From Actinostola sp. cb2023 (taxonomy: Eukaryota; Cnidaria; Anthozoa; Actiniaria; Actinostolidae), in contig JAUJYZ010000473.1 of NCBI GenBank assembly GCA_033675265.1, positions 262,827-326,826 of the forward strand: a stretch of 64,000 nucleotides of DNA. Reading direction: 5' to 3'. The translations under genes and the position numbers were made by a program. This document shows positions 11,848 through 22,227 of the stretch, in pieces. The notes beneath the pieces are model-generated. The model had not been told where the DNA came from, searched no databases, and saw only the letters and a list, made by a program, of their open reading frames with translations. The first letter of the stretch is position 1; every line of letters begins with the position of its first letter.

Positions 11848-13263
11848 TCATTTTTTCTTTTTATACCTTTCAACGAAGTACATCACCACAGCTATTATGA
11901 GAAGCCACAGGTGTTTACCAATAAAACCGATAACCTGAGAGGCCGTTTTGAAAACGAACGATGCTATTGCTCCTACCATGCCAGGAAGTATCTGAGCCAG
12001 TTTTTCACCTATTATTTTCAAATTTCTTCCAACACCCCTTGCGAGAGTAGTTAATCCACTTTTTAAACTACTAATGATCACACCAAGAACTATAGAAACA
12101 GAAGTGACAATAGCAGTCAAAGTAACCCCATATTTTTTAAATACTAGTATAACACGCTCCCTCGGTGTTAATCGCCCTTCTTGTTCTTCATTCTTCTCTT
12201 CAAGCCTCTCAACCTCGTCATCGAGCTGTTCAATATCCAGTTCATTTCTCAGTTTGTTAGTATCTATCACTTTATTTTCGCGTTCTAATGTATCGATTAC
12301 CGCCTGTTGTTGCCCTAGTTTAATTTCCTCTTCCTCAATATAATTATTGTAATCATTGAGTTGTTCATCGGTAAGATCATCCTTTTTTTGTTGGGTTTGT
12401 TCTTTCACATTTTCCTTTCTTAGGATAACCTGTTCGTTTAACCTATTAATTTCTAAGGAATTATTTTCTTTTTTATCGTTATAATCGGCAATCAATTGCT
12501 CTTTCTTCATCTTAACCTCTTTTTTCTTATCAATTAATTTGTCACGTCTGACAATAATATCAGAAGCAGTGTTACCTAGAGCATCTCTATACACCCTCGG
12601 CAAGTTTTTATTTATCTCGCCGTATTTTGTGAAAACCCTCTGAAACCCAACTTTGTTTTTACTCTTTATCTCAAGCATGTTATCAACCATTCGAACTTCA
12701 TACTCACCAGCAAGTTTGTTTTCAGGAAATAATCCGTTAATTTCATTCCAGGCCTTTATTACCGTATCCGACCGTCCTAGAGAATGTTTTATTGTTATAG
12801 GGAGATCGTCGTTGAGTAGATATGTTTTGGGTTTTTTGTTACCTACTGCTTTTTTTAATGTAAGAATAACATCACCTCTATCATCTATAGGCTATAAATA
12901 AACGGTGATGTTTCAGGGTTCCACTCTGGGTATAGTCCTTTTATAAAGTTACTAGATTTCGTTTTTCTAAAATCGGTCATTTCAATTTCACCACTATCCC
13001 CGAGATCGAGATCTTGTCTTAACCTTCTGTAATAACCAGAATCGCTCCGATTTGTTTTTATATAGATTTTGCGTTCTTGAAGCATCGATTGTAATACCGA
13101 ACATCCTAAGCTTTTCGACAAAATATTTCCTCCATTGGCTGCTATGAATATCGTCCTCTACGCCAGGTATTAATTCAGCGAGATCGTCATCGTTAATTGG
13201 ACGGTTTATATCAACTTTACCTTCTTCTGTGAATGGATCTAAATCAACATCAAATCCTTCCAT
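11848..13263 (-). pseudogene. coiled-coil and membrane Polinton protein
   Basis: Three overlapping minus-strand frames (12994-13263, 12885-13121, 11848-12901) read as one gene of about 470 codons. It has an acidic N-terminus (MEGFDVDLDPF), a middle domain, a long charged coiled coil (about 12160-12590, rich in E, K, Q and D), then an LTPRERVI segment and a C-terminal part with hydrophobic runs (TAIVTSVSIVLGVIIS; LWLLIIAVVMYFVE) ending in KKKK. The last ORF alone is 280 aa. I recall this architecture as common in animal Polintons. Function unknown; a virion membrane or fibre role is a guess. Two frameshifts (near 13110 and 12895) break it. Confidence 0.6.
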
Positions 13264-13306
13264 CTAGTATATATATAATACTAAACAGATTTTTTTAAAT
13301 ATTATT

Positions 13307-13737
13307 TTATAAATGTCGGGATACTAGATACCCTGCTCCTAACATACCAACACCAACGTACGCCATCTCATAGTTTTTTTGTTTGTTGTTCGGCTTATAA
13401 AAATCACTAAACTCAGGTTGTTTGCTAGGATTGAAATCTGTTTTAGGATGAGCCTTAGAGTATAGTGTAAAACTATAGTCTGTATCTTGTAAATTGTCAT
13501 CTGCTAATTTTTTATTAACATACTGTGTCGTCAACCAATCCTGGTATAGTTGTCGTTTTTCTTTTGCCATTCACCTACGCTCTGTTGATAACGTTCTATA
13601 GCTTTGTCGTGTCGAATTTTCTCCGCATCAACGTGTTTCTTATCCGAACCTAGGGATTTAGCCAAATACATCGAACCGGTGAAGGCTGTGGCATTCAGAA
13701 CAGCCCCGGCGACCATCATTATGACAGCACTAGCCAT
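13307..13737 (-). pseudogene. small Polinton membrane protein, frameshifted
   Basis: Frames 13531-13737 (starts MASAVIMMVAGAVLNATAF, a hydrophobic N-terminus) and 13307-13570 (ends YVGVGMLGAGYLVSRHL) overlap and together give one protein of about 140 aa with a membrane segment at each end and a soluble middle. The DTDYSFTLYSKAHP and FSDFYKP motifs are ones I recall from a conserved small protein of cnidarian Polintons. The break near 13560 is probably one indel. Role unknown, likely virion-associated because it lies among capsid genes. Confidence 0.6.
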
Positions 13738-13740
13738 TTA

Positions 13741-14875
13741 TATTTAAGCGATTTCTCGCTTTTCAGGAGAATTGCAAATTTGATCAATCAAAATTCGCGT
13801 AAATAAAGGATTTTTTAAGAAAGAAATCCTTGTAATTATTTTATAAAAGCATTAATACACGCTTGCCGTGTCTTTGTTCTCTGTTAAAAACACGCGGGAT
13901 ATGTTGGGAGAACAAAGAAATGTCTCACGAAAGAAATCAGAATGGCAAAGCGACAGTAGCGACTCGACAACTTTTATCAGTGCCGTATAAATAGTGTTTT
14001 GATAGGAAAAACGTTTTTGAAGAATGCTCTTTTCTGTCAGAAAATTACCGAAGAATGTTTGTTACACTTCGTTTGTGTATCCTGTGAAAACAAAACACGA
14101 AGAAAAGTGAGAAAAGCTGAGCTGATTCAATGAAGACGAATCGTCAAACTTTCTGAAATATTTGACATCTTGATGAATGGAGCACGAAGTCAGGTAGCCA
14201 AATATCCACAGTTTTTGTCGTATTTTTGAATCTTTTCATCGCTTTTCTCGACAAGAATGTATAAACGATGGACGTTTCTGAGATATTTGAAGATATTTTT
14301 TCTCTTTGACATATTTTACTAGAGATATGAATGTTCTGGCGAACCCGCCGTGTAGTTACAAGAATCGCTCTGTTTTCACTCTTTTGTGACTTATAAACTT
14401 AAATTATACGGCTATCTTTTCTTGATATTTTCAGTCGTACACTTGAGAAAATATGTGTAACTATAGAACTTACAGAACGGTTAGTATGTGATTGAGAAAA
14501 CTGAGCAGTTAGATTTAATTTTCTTCGATATTGTTGACAAAAATAATTGGACGATTCGTCGAGTTTCTTGGTGTGTTTGAACTTGAAGCTCAATTCTTGC
14601 AAATTGTCGGTTTAAAATCATCAAAATCACATCTAGATAGAACTTGAACTTAACTAAACAAGAAAAACTGTAATTCTATGGCTTATATTTAGTAAATAAA
14701 ACATGTTTGACAACAGAAAAAAATAAATTTGTGGTCGATCAAATCCACTGCATCGCTTCAAGGTCGTTCAAGGTCATCAAAACCATGTTTCTGTGCTCTT
14801 ATATCACATAGCTTTTTAGCCAATCAGAGCGCGCGTTATATCATAGTTATTTTATAAATTAGTTTATCATTTTTT
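13741..14875. mobile_element. foldback repeat, copy 2
   Basis: About 1.13 kb with segments shared with 3585-6200. The right end carries CCAATCAGAGCGCGCGTTAT followed by TTATTTTATAAATT. It sits exactly between the start of the gene ending at 13737 and the stop of the next gene at 14879, so it entered an intergenic gap. Its TTAA at 13815-13818 is the empty site for the element at 4564-5583. Confidence 0.65.
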
Positions 14876-14878
14876 ACT

Positions 14879-15114
14879 TTTAAACCGATTTTGGTAGAAC
14901 ACCGGTTTTCTCAAGGTAATCTTTCAGATACATACTTGAACCAAGGATCAGGACCCATTTTCCATAGTTTGTTAGACTACTACTAGGATCGTTAAGAAAG
15001 CTTTCCTTAAGAGCTTTCTTACTAACGTAACCAACAACTGCCGCTATCCCAATTATTACAGACTGAAGCGTCCATAGCTATTTTAACCAATTTGTTTTCT
15101 GTTGAACCAGACAT
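14879..15114 (-). pseudogene. short one-membrane-span Polinton protein
   Basis: Starts MSGSTENKLVKIAMDAS and, after a frameshift near 15065, continues with a hydrophobic segment (AAVVGYVSKKALKESF) and ends YLEKTGVLPKSV. About 78 aa. The pattern of a short Ser/Thr N-terminus, one membrane span and a conserved NDPSSSLTNYGKWV tract fits a small membrane protein seen in Polintons. Too short and broken to be called without the neighbours. Confidence 0.5.
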
Positions 15115-15157
15115 GTTTATATAATAATCAAAGATTTTATTTTTTATATACCTTTTT

Positions 15158-15556
15158 TCATTCCATCCCGGTCCTTATAGGAATTTTAGATTTTGTTTGT
15201 GGTTTAACATCATTCTTTACAATGTGTTGTGTTGTAGCGGTTGGGATGGTTTCATTATTTTGAATAGGTTTATTCTTCCTATATCGAAAATACAAATCTA
15301 TACCTGTTAATACGATTCCGGCGAGCGAGAGGGCTGTCGTTAGCGATATTTCTGGCATCCATTTTGAATTAGATGATTCCTCCACAACCTCATCTCCTGT
15401 ATAACGATTATTTTCTATTTTAAGAGCTTCCTTGGCCCTCTTATGGTAAAGAGAAAGGCGACGCCCGGCCTCTATACGACGCGGATCCTTCTGTTTAACA
15501 ATTGGAGATTCGGGTTCTTTAGTAATTTGGTCATCTTTCATATTATCTTCAGACAT
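15158..15556 (-). CDS. 132-aa single-span Polinton protein
   Basis: An intact frame, MSEDNMKDDQ to IPIRTGME. The N-terminal half is charged with a KDPRRIEAGRRLSLYHKRAK tract; one membrane span lies at about residues 72-90 (LTTALSLAGIVLTGIDLYF), followed by a basic then polar tail. The KDP+AG+L motif before a single span is common in Polintons as I recall. Among leftward virion genes, it is likely an inner virion or membrane protein. One of the few unbroken genes here. Confidence 0.6.
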   Translation of the reverse strand: MSEDNMKDDQITKEPESPIVKQKDPRRIEAGRRLSLYHKRAKEALKIENNRYTGDEVVEESSNSKWMPEISLTTALSLAGIVLTGIDLYFRYRKNKPIQNNETIPTATTQHIVKNDVKPQTKSKIPIRTGME

Positions 15557-15619
15557 AATAGTACTCTATATATTTAAAATTTTTAATACATTCTAGTAAT
15601 AACATATTATTATTAGAAA

Positions 15620-15700
15620 TATGCTTGAGAGATCCAAGAGATACCAAGAGATTCCAAGAGCCAGTTCAAGAGATTCCAAGAGCCTGTTCAAGAGATAATA
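15620..15700. repeat. CAAGAGATTC short tandem repeats
   Basis: Imperfect repeats of CAAGAGATTCCAAGAG at 15630-15700 and again at 16243-16300 flank the non-LTR fragment. They suggest it inserted inside a small tandem array that also forms the end of the gene at 16266-17425. Confidence 0.55.
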
Positions 15701-16252
15701 ATAATAATAATAACTTATAAAGCGCTTATACAAATCGGTTCTAAGCGCTGATTACAATAAAAAGTAAAATATGAAAAAATATAGATATAATATAGATAAT
15801 GGTATTTTAAAAATTCAATGGATATATATATATATATATAAATAAAATATATAGTAACTAAACTAGTTTGAATAAATAAGTTTTCAGTCTCGATTTAAAT
15901 GTCTCTAAACAGTCAGTCTTTCTTGTATCCTAATGGTAACACGTTCCATAGCTGAGGTGCAGCCACTGAGAAGGCTCGGTAACCATATGTCTTTAGGTTG
16001 TATTTCCTTGATTTCAGCAAAAATGCATTCGACGATCGCAAAGGTCTTGAAGGGACGTACAATTGAAGAAGGTCGTTAATATAGGTGGGAGCCAATCCAT
16101 GTAAAGCCTTGAAAGTTAGCAGAAGAATCTTGAACATAATGCGTTTCTCCACCGGTAACCAATGTAGTTCACTAAGTACTGGAGTGATGTGATCGTATTT
16201 ACGCGTATATGTCAGAAGGCGGGCAGCTGCATTGAGTATTCGTTGCAAGAGA
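15695..16252 (-). mobile_element. 3' fragment of an L2/CR1-like non-LTR element
   Basis: Minus-strand frame at 15913-16250 encodes the C-terminal end of an L2/CR1-type reverse transcriptase protein (AAARLLTYTRKYDHITPVL, LHWLPVEKRIMFKI, FKALHGLAPTYINDLL). It is followed by a 3' UTR with GCGCTTTATAAG and a (TTA)n tail at 15695-15715. This is the usual 5'-truncated insertion, less than 0.6 kb. It is related to the larger fragment at 19235-20999. Confidence 0.75.
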
Positions 16253-16265
16253 TTCCAAGAGATGT

Positions 16266-17425
16266 TCAAGAGTGCTCAAGAGATTCAAGAGATTTATCAA
16301 CAGTTTGTTTAATATGGTTCTCAAAATCATTATCAACAACTTCATCTTTATCATGAGATCCAATCTTAACATGCTTTACAACCTGTAAAATACCAGAAGC
16401 CAGAGCTACAAATCGTCCACCTTTCAATAAAAGAAGACCAGCCATGTTATTAAGCTCTGTTTTAAAGGGGGACTAGTTCAAAATTTGATTTAGCTGAAAC
16501 TTCACTTAAATAATCTCAAAGACCCATACAATCACTGGTTAATTTTTTTCTCAAAAATTCCAATGGGAAGTAATACATTTTTATGAATCTTTAGAGGTGC
16601 CAGTGACGTCACTGACTCAACCCAAACTCAGCTCCATACATTTCTTTGTATTTTGTGATCAAAATATCTGAACGGTTTGTTCAGATAACAGCTCTGCACT
16701 GAAGAAAACTAGTCAAACAATCAATCCTAAGCACATACAAGGTAAGAAAACTCCTTCACACAAACGTTTAGCTTCATAGAACTAAAATAGTTCAAGACAT
16801 TAAACATGAAGAAATGTATGGAGCGAATCCGTGATGATTGTTTGGGTTGAGTCAGTGACGTCACTGGCACCTCTAAAGATTCATAAAAATGTATTACTTT
16901 CCATTGAAATTTTTGAGAAAAAAATTAACCAGTGATTGTATGGGTCTTTGAGAATATTTCAGTGAAGTTTCAGCTAAATCAAACTTTGAACGATTTACGT
17001 ACTAGTTCCCCTTTAAACATCGATTTTTTTTGTAGATCAGAACACAATTTTTCGTTGTCATCGATAGGGACTACATAAGAAACGATTCCAACAGCAGCCT
17101 CTATAGCTGCATCTACTAGAGTATTTGTGATCCTACTTCCCATAATAACCTGGTATCGATTATAATAACGATCAACAACATTAGCTGATAGTTTCTTAAC
17201 ATCGCCTAAGCTCATCTTAATTCCAGTATATTGGTCAACAGTACCGAGCACTGCCAGGATGGATAGTTGTTCTCGTTTCTCTTCTACTTCTACTGAATTA
17301 TCAATTTTCTTTATTGGTGATTTCCTTCTAGGTTTTTTTTCTTGAATATCATTGATCTTCTCTGGTAAAGGTTCTAATATCAGATTATTTTCATCATTCA
17401 TATATTGATCGAGAATTGACGTCAT
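16266..17425 (-). pseudogene. conserved hydrophobic Polinton protein, split by MITE
   Basis: Starts MTSILDQYMNDEN, contains LGTVDQYTGIKMSLGDVKKL, DRYYNRYQVIMGSRI and SYVVPIDDNEKLCSDLQ, is interrupted by a 546-bp TTAA MITE (16467-17012), then continues with GLLLLKGGRFVALASGI to a stop at 16266. Without the MITE and one TTAA the frame is continuous, about 203 codons. I recall the YYNRYQ and KGGRFVALASG motifs as a recurrent Polinton protein of unknown role. It lies just after the ATPase gene in the leftward series. Confidence 0.65.
16467..17012. mobile_element. 546-bp TTAA MITE
   Basis: Arms of about 170 bp are inverted copies (AGGGGGACTAGTTC outermost; TCAGTGACGTCACTG near the inner ends), flanked by TTAA at 16463-16466 and 17013-17016. 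It contains no gene. It splits the gene at 16266-17425 without other damage, so the insertion is clean. Confidence 0.85.
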
Positions 17426-17456
17426 GCTTATAATATATATATATACGATTATTATT

Positions 17457-18086
17457 TTAAATAATAACGTTAGGAAATTCTACATATGATTTGTAAGGAA
17501 ATCTCAGACAGAAACATAAGCGAGCGTACTTTTCATTTTTAAGTATTTTCATGTATTCTTTTTTATGCTCTGCATCTAAATCACCACCATATTCGTCAAA
17601 TAGAATTTGATTTGATATTTTATTTGGTGTGAAGAAGCTAATTATGCAACCAATATTTTCACGAAAGGGTTTAGCTATAGAAGTTAGTTGTTGTGTTAGC
17701 ACCCATACACTGATTTTTTCATGCCTACCAGAAAATGATAAATTAATAAACATATTTGATCGTTGTTTAACCTCTCTACTACTAGCACAGTCGTCAAGGA
17801 CTATCAAACATTGATGGCCTCCAAACAATTCTTTACAACATAATAATAACTCATCAATCTCATCAACACTACTAGCATCCGGTGATAAGACGATAAACCT
17901 GGGGTCGTTATTTGCAAATCCTCGATAAGTCTCATTTTTAGAGTAAGTAGGGCAGATTAAAACAATGTATTCGAAAACACCTCTATAAGAATTATGTAAT
18001 AGATCTAGTAGATAATGAGTTTTCCCGCAAAAAGTAGGACCTGAAATAATACAGTGAAACGGCAATTTGTCTCTCATATTTTCCAT
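17457..18086 (-). CDS. A32-like DNA packaging ATPase
   Basis: A 209-aa intact protein starting MENMRDKLPFHCIISGPTFC. Walker A is GPTFCGKT near residue 17; Walker B is LIVLDDCA. Both match the FtsK/HerA-type packaging ATPases of Polintons and large DNA viruses, which pump genome DNA into capsids. I chose the ATG at 18086 because the open frame further upstream overlaps the capsid gene end and lacks similarity. It lies just downstream of the major capsid gene in the same direction. No break is seen. Confidence 0.85.
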   Translation of the reverse strand: MENMRDKLPFHCIISGPTFCGKTHYLLDLLHNSYRGVFEYIVLICPTYSKNETYRGFANNDPRFIVLSPDASSVDEIDELLLCCKELFGGHQCLIVLDDCASSREVKQRSNMFINLSFSGRHEKISVWVLTQQLTSIAKPFRENIGCIISFFTPNKISNQILFDEYGGDLDAEHKKEYMKILKNEKYARLCFCLRFPYKSYVEFPNVII

Positions 18087-19234
18087 ATAACTTATATACC
18101 GAATAAAACTTTTTAGTGTATTAAAATACACTAATAGAGAATTGATTTCAAAGCACAATTTTGAATCTCGAGGACAGCGTCTGAAATTATATACATGTAG
18201 CAAGTGATATTTCCGCTACCACCTGTTGTCCGGGTCATCTCAAGTTTAATACCACCTGTTGTACCATCAATAGTCAAACCGTTACCATGGACGCTATTAT
18301 CAGTGTACATTCGGAGATCAATCCAAATCGCATACTTATCACTGTAAAAATCTTTTTGACTAATATTATCAGTTTCTCCATATCTAGCTACCACTGAATC
18401 CCAAAAATCGGCTTGTACCATACCCGTACTAAATAATCGACCTGGTAAACCGTCTATGTTGATATTAACTTTTATTATATTCGGATTACAAAAAGTTTCT
18501 GTGTTTTTAGCCCCGACTGTGAATGAATCCACAAAGAGCATCAGGATACCACTCATAGATCGTCTTGGGACGTTGATCTGCTGATTCAATACGCCATCAG
18601 ACCCTTTATTGATGGTGAACGTCTTGTGTAAAAGCACGTTTTCATAATAGAACCCTTTACCAACCTGATAAACCGAAAGAACCTCCCTGGCTAGATAGTT
18701 GCTAGAAATGCACTCGTACTCGAGCTGTAGGTTTGAAATACTGTAGGTATGTGGTTTGGTTAGGTCGCTACTAGTCACGATTCCGCCTTCTGGAAGAGTG
18801 ATCTGAAATTCTAGACTGTTTGATAGAATTTTTTGATAAAAACAGCCGTGACTATCTATAATAGGATGGTTGATACGCATTCTATATAGATCACCGTGAA
18901 CTGCTGCTAGAGTAACTTCTTTAGCATCTGTTGATACCTTATCCCCAGCATTCGTTCGTAACCGTTTCATGTTTACTGAGGAAACACCTTCTCTCAACAT
19001 ATTTTCACGTTCTCTTTTTAGTAAAAATAGATCTGAATATATTTCGTACAAATCGTTACGATGCAAATCAGAAACGACCTCTCCGCCGTAAAGCACTCTA
19101 ACATGCGACTTAAGAGCTCTCCCGAGGTTATTAACAACTGTGTTATTAACATGTCCACCGCTAGCTAAATTTAGTTTAAAAATCAGTGAGATTGACCCTG
19201 GAACGTATAAAATATTATCACTCAATCGAGGTAG

Positions 19235-20999
19235 ATAATAATAATATAATAATAATAATAAACTATATTTATAAAGCGTCATATTCAATATTTGCTCATG
19301 GCGCTATTAACCTATATCCAATAAAAATAATTCGACCAAATGCACCATGGTATACGCCGGAAGTTGCTATTCAGAAAAATAAAAGAAGACGGCTTGAACG
19401 AAAGTGGCGCTCTACGATGCTTGATCACGATCGGGAACTATATAAGAATCAATGTGGCGTCGTTAATAATCTTATCGACACTTTAAAATCATCCTACTAC
19501 ACAACTATTATAAAAGATCATTCCTCGGACCAGAAAGTACTATTCAAGACAGTGGATAAGTTGCTTCAAAAGCCTAGAGAAAAGAGGTATCCACCCTCAA
19601 ATGATGACATTTCCTTGGCTAATTCTTTTGCTGATTACTTCATTAGCAAGATTGACATAATCTACAGTGAACTTGTCGATAAGTATGTTGATGTCGAGCC
19701 ATCACTTCCTGAATCATCAACCTGTCCTGTGGAATTCTGTAAATTTTCTCAGGTCACCCAAGATGAAGTGAAGCGATTTGTAGTAAAACCTTCTTCCAAG
19801 TCGTGCATTTTGGACCCTTTGCCTGCATCGATTCTAAAGGGTTGCCTTACAACACTCCTACCTACTATCACCAAGATTGTTAACCTATCTCTGTCGACTG
19901 GTAATTTTCCTGATGCAATGAAGACTGCGGCGATTACACCCTCATTGAAGAAACTTGATGCCGACCATGAACAGTTTAAGAACTTTCGTCCCATTTCCAA
20001 CCTGACATTTGTCTCCAAGGTAATTGAGAAAGCAGTTGCTGTACAATTGACTGAACATATCAAGACCTGCTATCTAGACGAAGTGTTTCAGTCTGCTTAC
20101 AAAACATTTCATTCAACTGAAACTGCGTTATTAAGGGTACAAAATGATGTCTTGTGTGCTCTTGACAAAAAGGAATCTGTCATTCTACTATTACTTGATT
20201 TATCTGCTGCCTTTGATACTGTACATTATCCTACACTACTATCCAGACTTTCTATTCGCTTTGGTATCCGAGGGAAAGCCCTTGCATGGTTTGAAACTTA
20301 TTTAACATCACGCCAATTGTTTGTCAACCTTGAAAACGCCAAGTCTTCCCTTCGCAGTGTTGTTCGTGGTGTGCCTCAGGGATCTGTGTTGGGCCCGTTA
20401 CTTTACTCGTTATACACATCACCTATTGCTGATATCATCAAGCGGCACAATTTGGACTATCACTTGTATGCCGACGACACACAGCTGTACATATCCTTCA
20501 AGACCAATAGTTTTGCTGATCTCTGTACTGCTAAATCATCAGTTCAACTCTGTGTTGAAGACATTGATCGCTGGATGACCAACAATATGCTCAAGCTTAA
20601 CCAGGATAAGACGGAACTTGTGGTTATTAGCTCAAAGTTTCACCCTCGTCCTTTCATCGACTCTGTCTTGGTAGGTGATGAATGTATATGTCCAAAGGTG
20701 TCTGCAAGGAATCTTGGTGTAATACTGGATGAATGCCTCAGCATGGAAGAACACATTAGAAGAATCTGCTCTGTGTCTCAGTACCATCTTAGGAACATTG
20801 CAAAGATAAGAAAATACCTCACCAATGAAGCTACGGAGATCCTCATCCATGCATTCATTAGCTCTAAACTGGATAATTGTAATTCTTTACTATATGGCCT
20901 GCCTAAATGCTTGATCAGTCAGCTGCAATCAATACAGAACACTGCTGCTCGTATTGTTACTTCTACCAAGAAATTTGATCATATTACACCGGCTCTGTT
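19235..20999 (+). mobile_element. L2/CR1-like non-LTR insertion with 5' inversion
   Basis: The insert consists of a short 3' tail in minus sense at 19235-19275 (inverted GACGCTTTATAAATATAG plus (TTA)n, like the tail at 15695) joined to a reverse transcriptase segment in plus sense to 20999. A tail of one polarity joined to the body in the opposite polarity is the signature of 5' inversion, or twin priming. A TAG at both junctions may be a 3-bp target duplication. It lies in the capsid gene. Confidence 0.7.
19310..20999 (+). pseudogene. L2/CR1-like reverse transcriptase fragment
   Basis: An open frame of about 560 codons. It starts after the endonuclease domain (RPNAPWYTPEVAIQKNKRRR), then shows RT motifs FRPISNLTFVSKVIEK, LLLDLSAAFDTVHY, VRGVPQGSVLGPLL and the catalytic YADDTQLYISF, and ends at FDHITPALF where it is cut. 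The endonuclease domain and the last ~100 aa are missing, so it is a dead 5'-truncated, 3'-cut copy. It is otherwise open and looks young. Reverse transcriptases of this clade copy their RNA directly into nicked target DNA. Confidence 0.88.
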
Positions 21000-21137
21000 T
21001 AGGCGAACGTAAATTGTTTCTCCAGGGTTAACGGTGCTCGGAGAAAAGGTGATACGATGAGTTGTTTTTGCAGCTTTGAGCCCAAATGTTTGTCTGTATT
21101 CGCGGTTGATATCCAAAAATTCTGGAACAGATGTCAT

Positions 21138-21178
21138 ATTATACTATTATAAGAGATTATATATTTATATAGATTATT
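21138..21178. promoter_or_regulatory. divergent start region of the Polinton
   Basis: Only 41 bp, almost all A and T (TATATTTATATAGATTATT), separate the capsid start codon (minus) from the integrase start codon (plus). It is the natural place for a bidirectional promoter separating the structural and replication gene sets. No defined motif beyond TATA-like runs. Confidence 0.4.
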
Positions 21179-21817
21179 ATGGATAAAATAAATAACAGAA
21201 AGAATGGATTTTATGAAAAACGATTGCCACATTATATAACAGTGAGATATCTATATACAGATGGTAATAAAAATAATACCAAAGATCATTGGTCTTCAAA
21301 GACGTATAATATATCAAAAACCAGAGTACAGATTGACAAACCAGTATTCTATTTTCTTAAAGGAGGCCCTAATCATTGGTTTAGAAGGGAAGAACTACAG
21401 GTTGTAAATGATATGAATGAAGGGTGGGAGCACAATTTAGCAAACGAATTACACAAACCCGTAAGACATAACTTTACACGACGTCGTGTTATTGTTAATC
21501 ATGTTGATGAAATATGGTGTTCCGACCTTGTTGAAATGCAGAAATTTAGTAAATGGAACAATGGATATAGGTATCTTCTTATGGTTTTAGACGTGTTCAG
21601 TAAATACGGTTGGATTGTTCCATTGAAAGATAAAAAGGGTGAAACGGTTATGAATGCCTTTGAAACAATATTCAATGATGGTAGAAAACCACAATATCTA
21701 TGGGTTGACAAAGGTAAAGAATTCTATAACAAACACTTGAAAGACCTATTAGAAAAACAAAATATACAGATGTATTCGACTGAGAACGAAGAAAAGGCTT
21801 CTGTTTGTGAAAGATGG
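21179..21817 (+). pseudogene. retroviral-type integrase, truncated
   Basis: The protein starts MDKINNRKNGFYEKRLPHYI, has a Polinton-type N-terminal region, then the rve core: D in CSDLVEMQKF, FSKYGWIVPL, second D in LWVDKGKEFYN, and the ENEEKASVCERW region with the catalytic E. It stops being recognisable right after ERW at about 21817, so the C-terminal domain is lost. It is replaced by unrelated sequence to about 22200. Integrase inserts the linear element DNA and makes the 6-bp target duplication. The active-site residues are present, but the truncation should inactivate it. Confidence 0.85.
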
Positions 21818-22227
21818 ACAATTTTTCATTCCGATGCTGCTCGTTCATTTTCAACACTTTTCTAAATATTGTTTTGTAAAGAAAAGTGTTATTATTTACC
21901 TTTTAGCTCATATAAAAACAAACTCAAAACTTTGCGTTTTTAGAAAGAAAATATGCGAACTTTGCCACTGAGAATCTAAAGGCGCGCTTAAAATTCGAAT
22001 TAGTAAACAACAATCGTCTGCTTACCTTGCCGTCAAAGTTGAAATTTTGCGCGGAATAAATGTCAGGAAGTCCAAAATAGCACTGAATGATTGAAAATAA
22101 CTCAACATTTGCTCGGGTAAATTTTTTTTTCGATCTTAACTTTACGGTATAAAAACCGCACTTTTACTGAAAAGTGTTCACAATTAGAACTGTTCACAAT
22201 TAGAACAACATACTGTATCCTAGTATT
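21818..22227. other. non-homologous insert/deletion junction
   Basis: About 0.4 kb with no protein similarity separates the truncated integrase from the polymerase fragment. It has AACACTTTTC near 21853 and GAAAAGTGTT near 22167 as possible short inverted ends, and a repeated GTTCACAATTAGAAC at 22175-22205. It probably contains a small MITE; coding sequence on both sides (integrase C-terminus, polymerase N-terminus) is gone, implying a deletion too. Confidence 0.45.

Larger units (their letters stand above)
18131..21137 (-). pseudogene. major capsid protein gene, split by a non-LTR insertion
   Basis: Two minus-strand parts belong together. The N-terminal part (21001-21137) starts MTSVPEFLDINREYRQTFG next to the divergent start region. 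The main part (18131-19234, about 368 aa) includes SISLIFKLNLASGG, GRALKSHVRVLYGG and VQADFWDSVVARYG. Position next to the packaging ATPase, size (about 410 aa in all) and beta-rich composition fit a double-jelly-roll capsid protein of Polintons. A 1.77-kb inverted L2/CR1 fragment (19235-20999) separates them within the first 50 codons. Assignment is by context and pattern, not by a found motif. Confidence 0.65.

Noticed and set aside
18086..18203. Longer start for the packaging ATPase
   Set aside because: The extra N-terminus overlaps the capsid gene end and lacks similarity; the ATG at 18086 is better.
19235..19288. Start of the capsid frame at 19288
   Set aside because: The first residues (LLLLLYYYYL) come from the (TTA)n tail of the inserted retroelement; the real N-terminus is at 21137.
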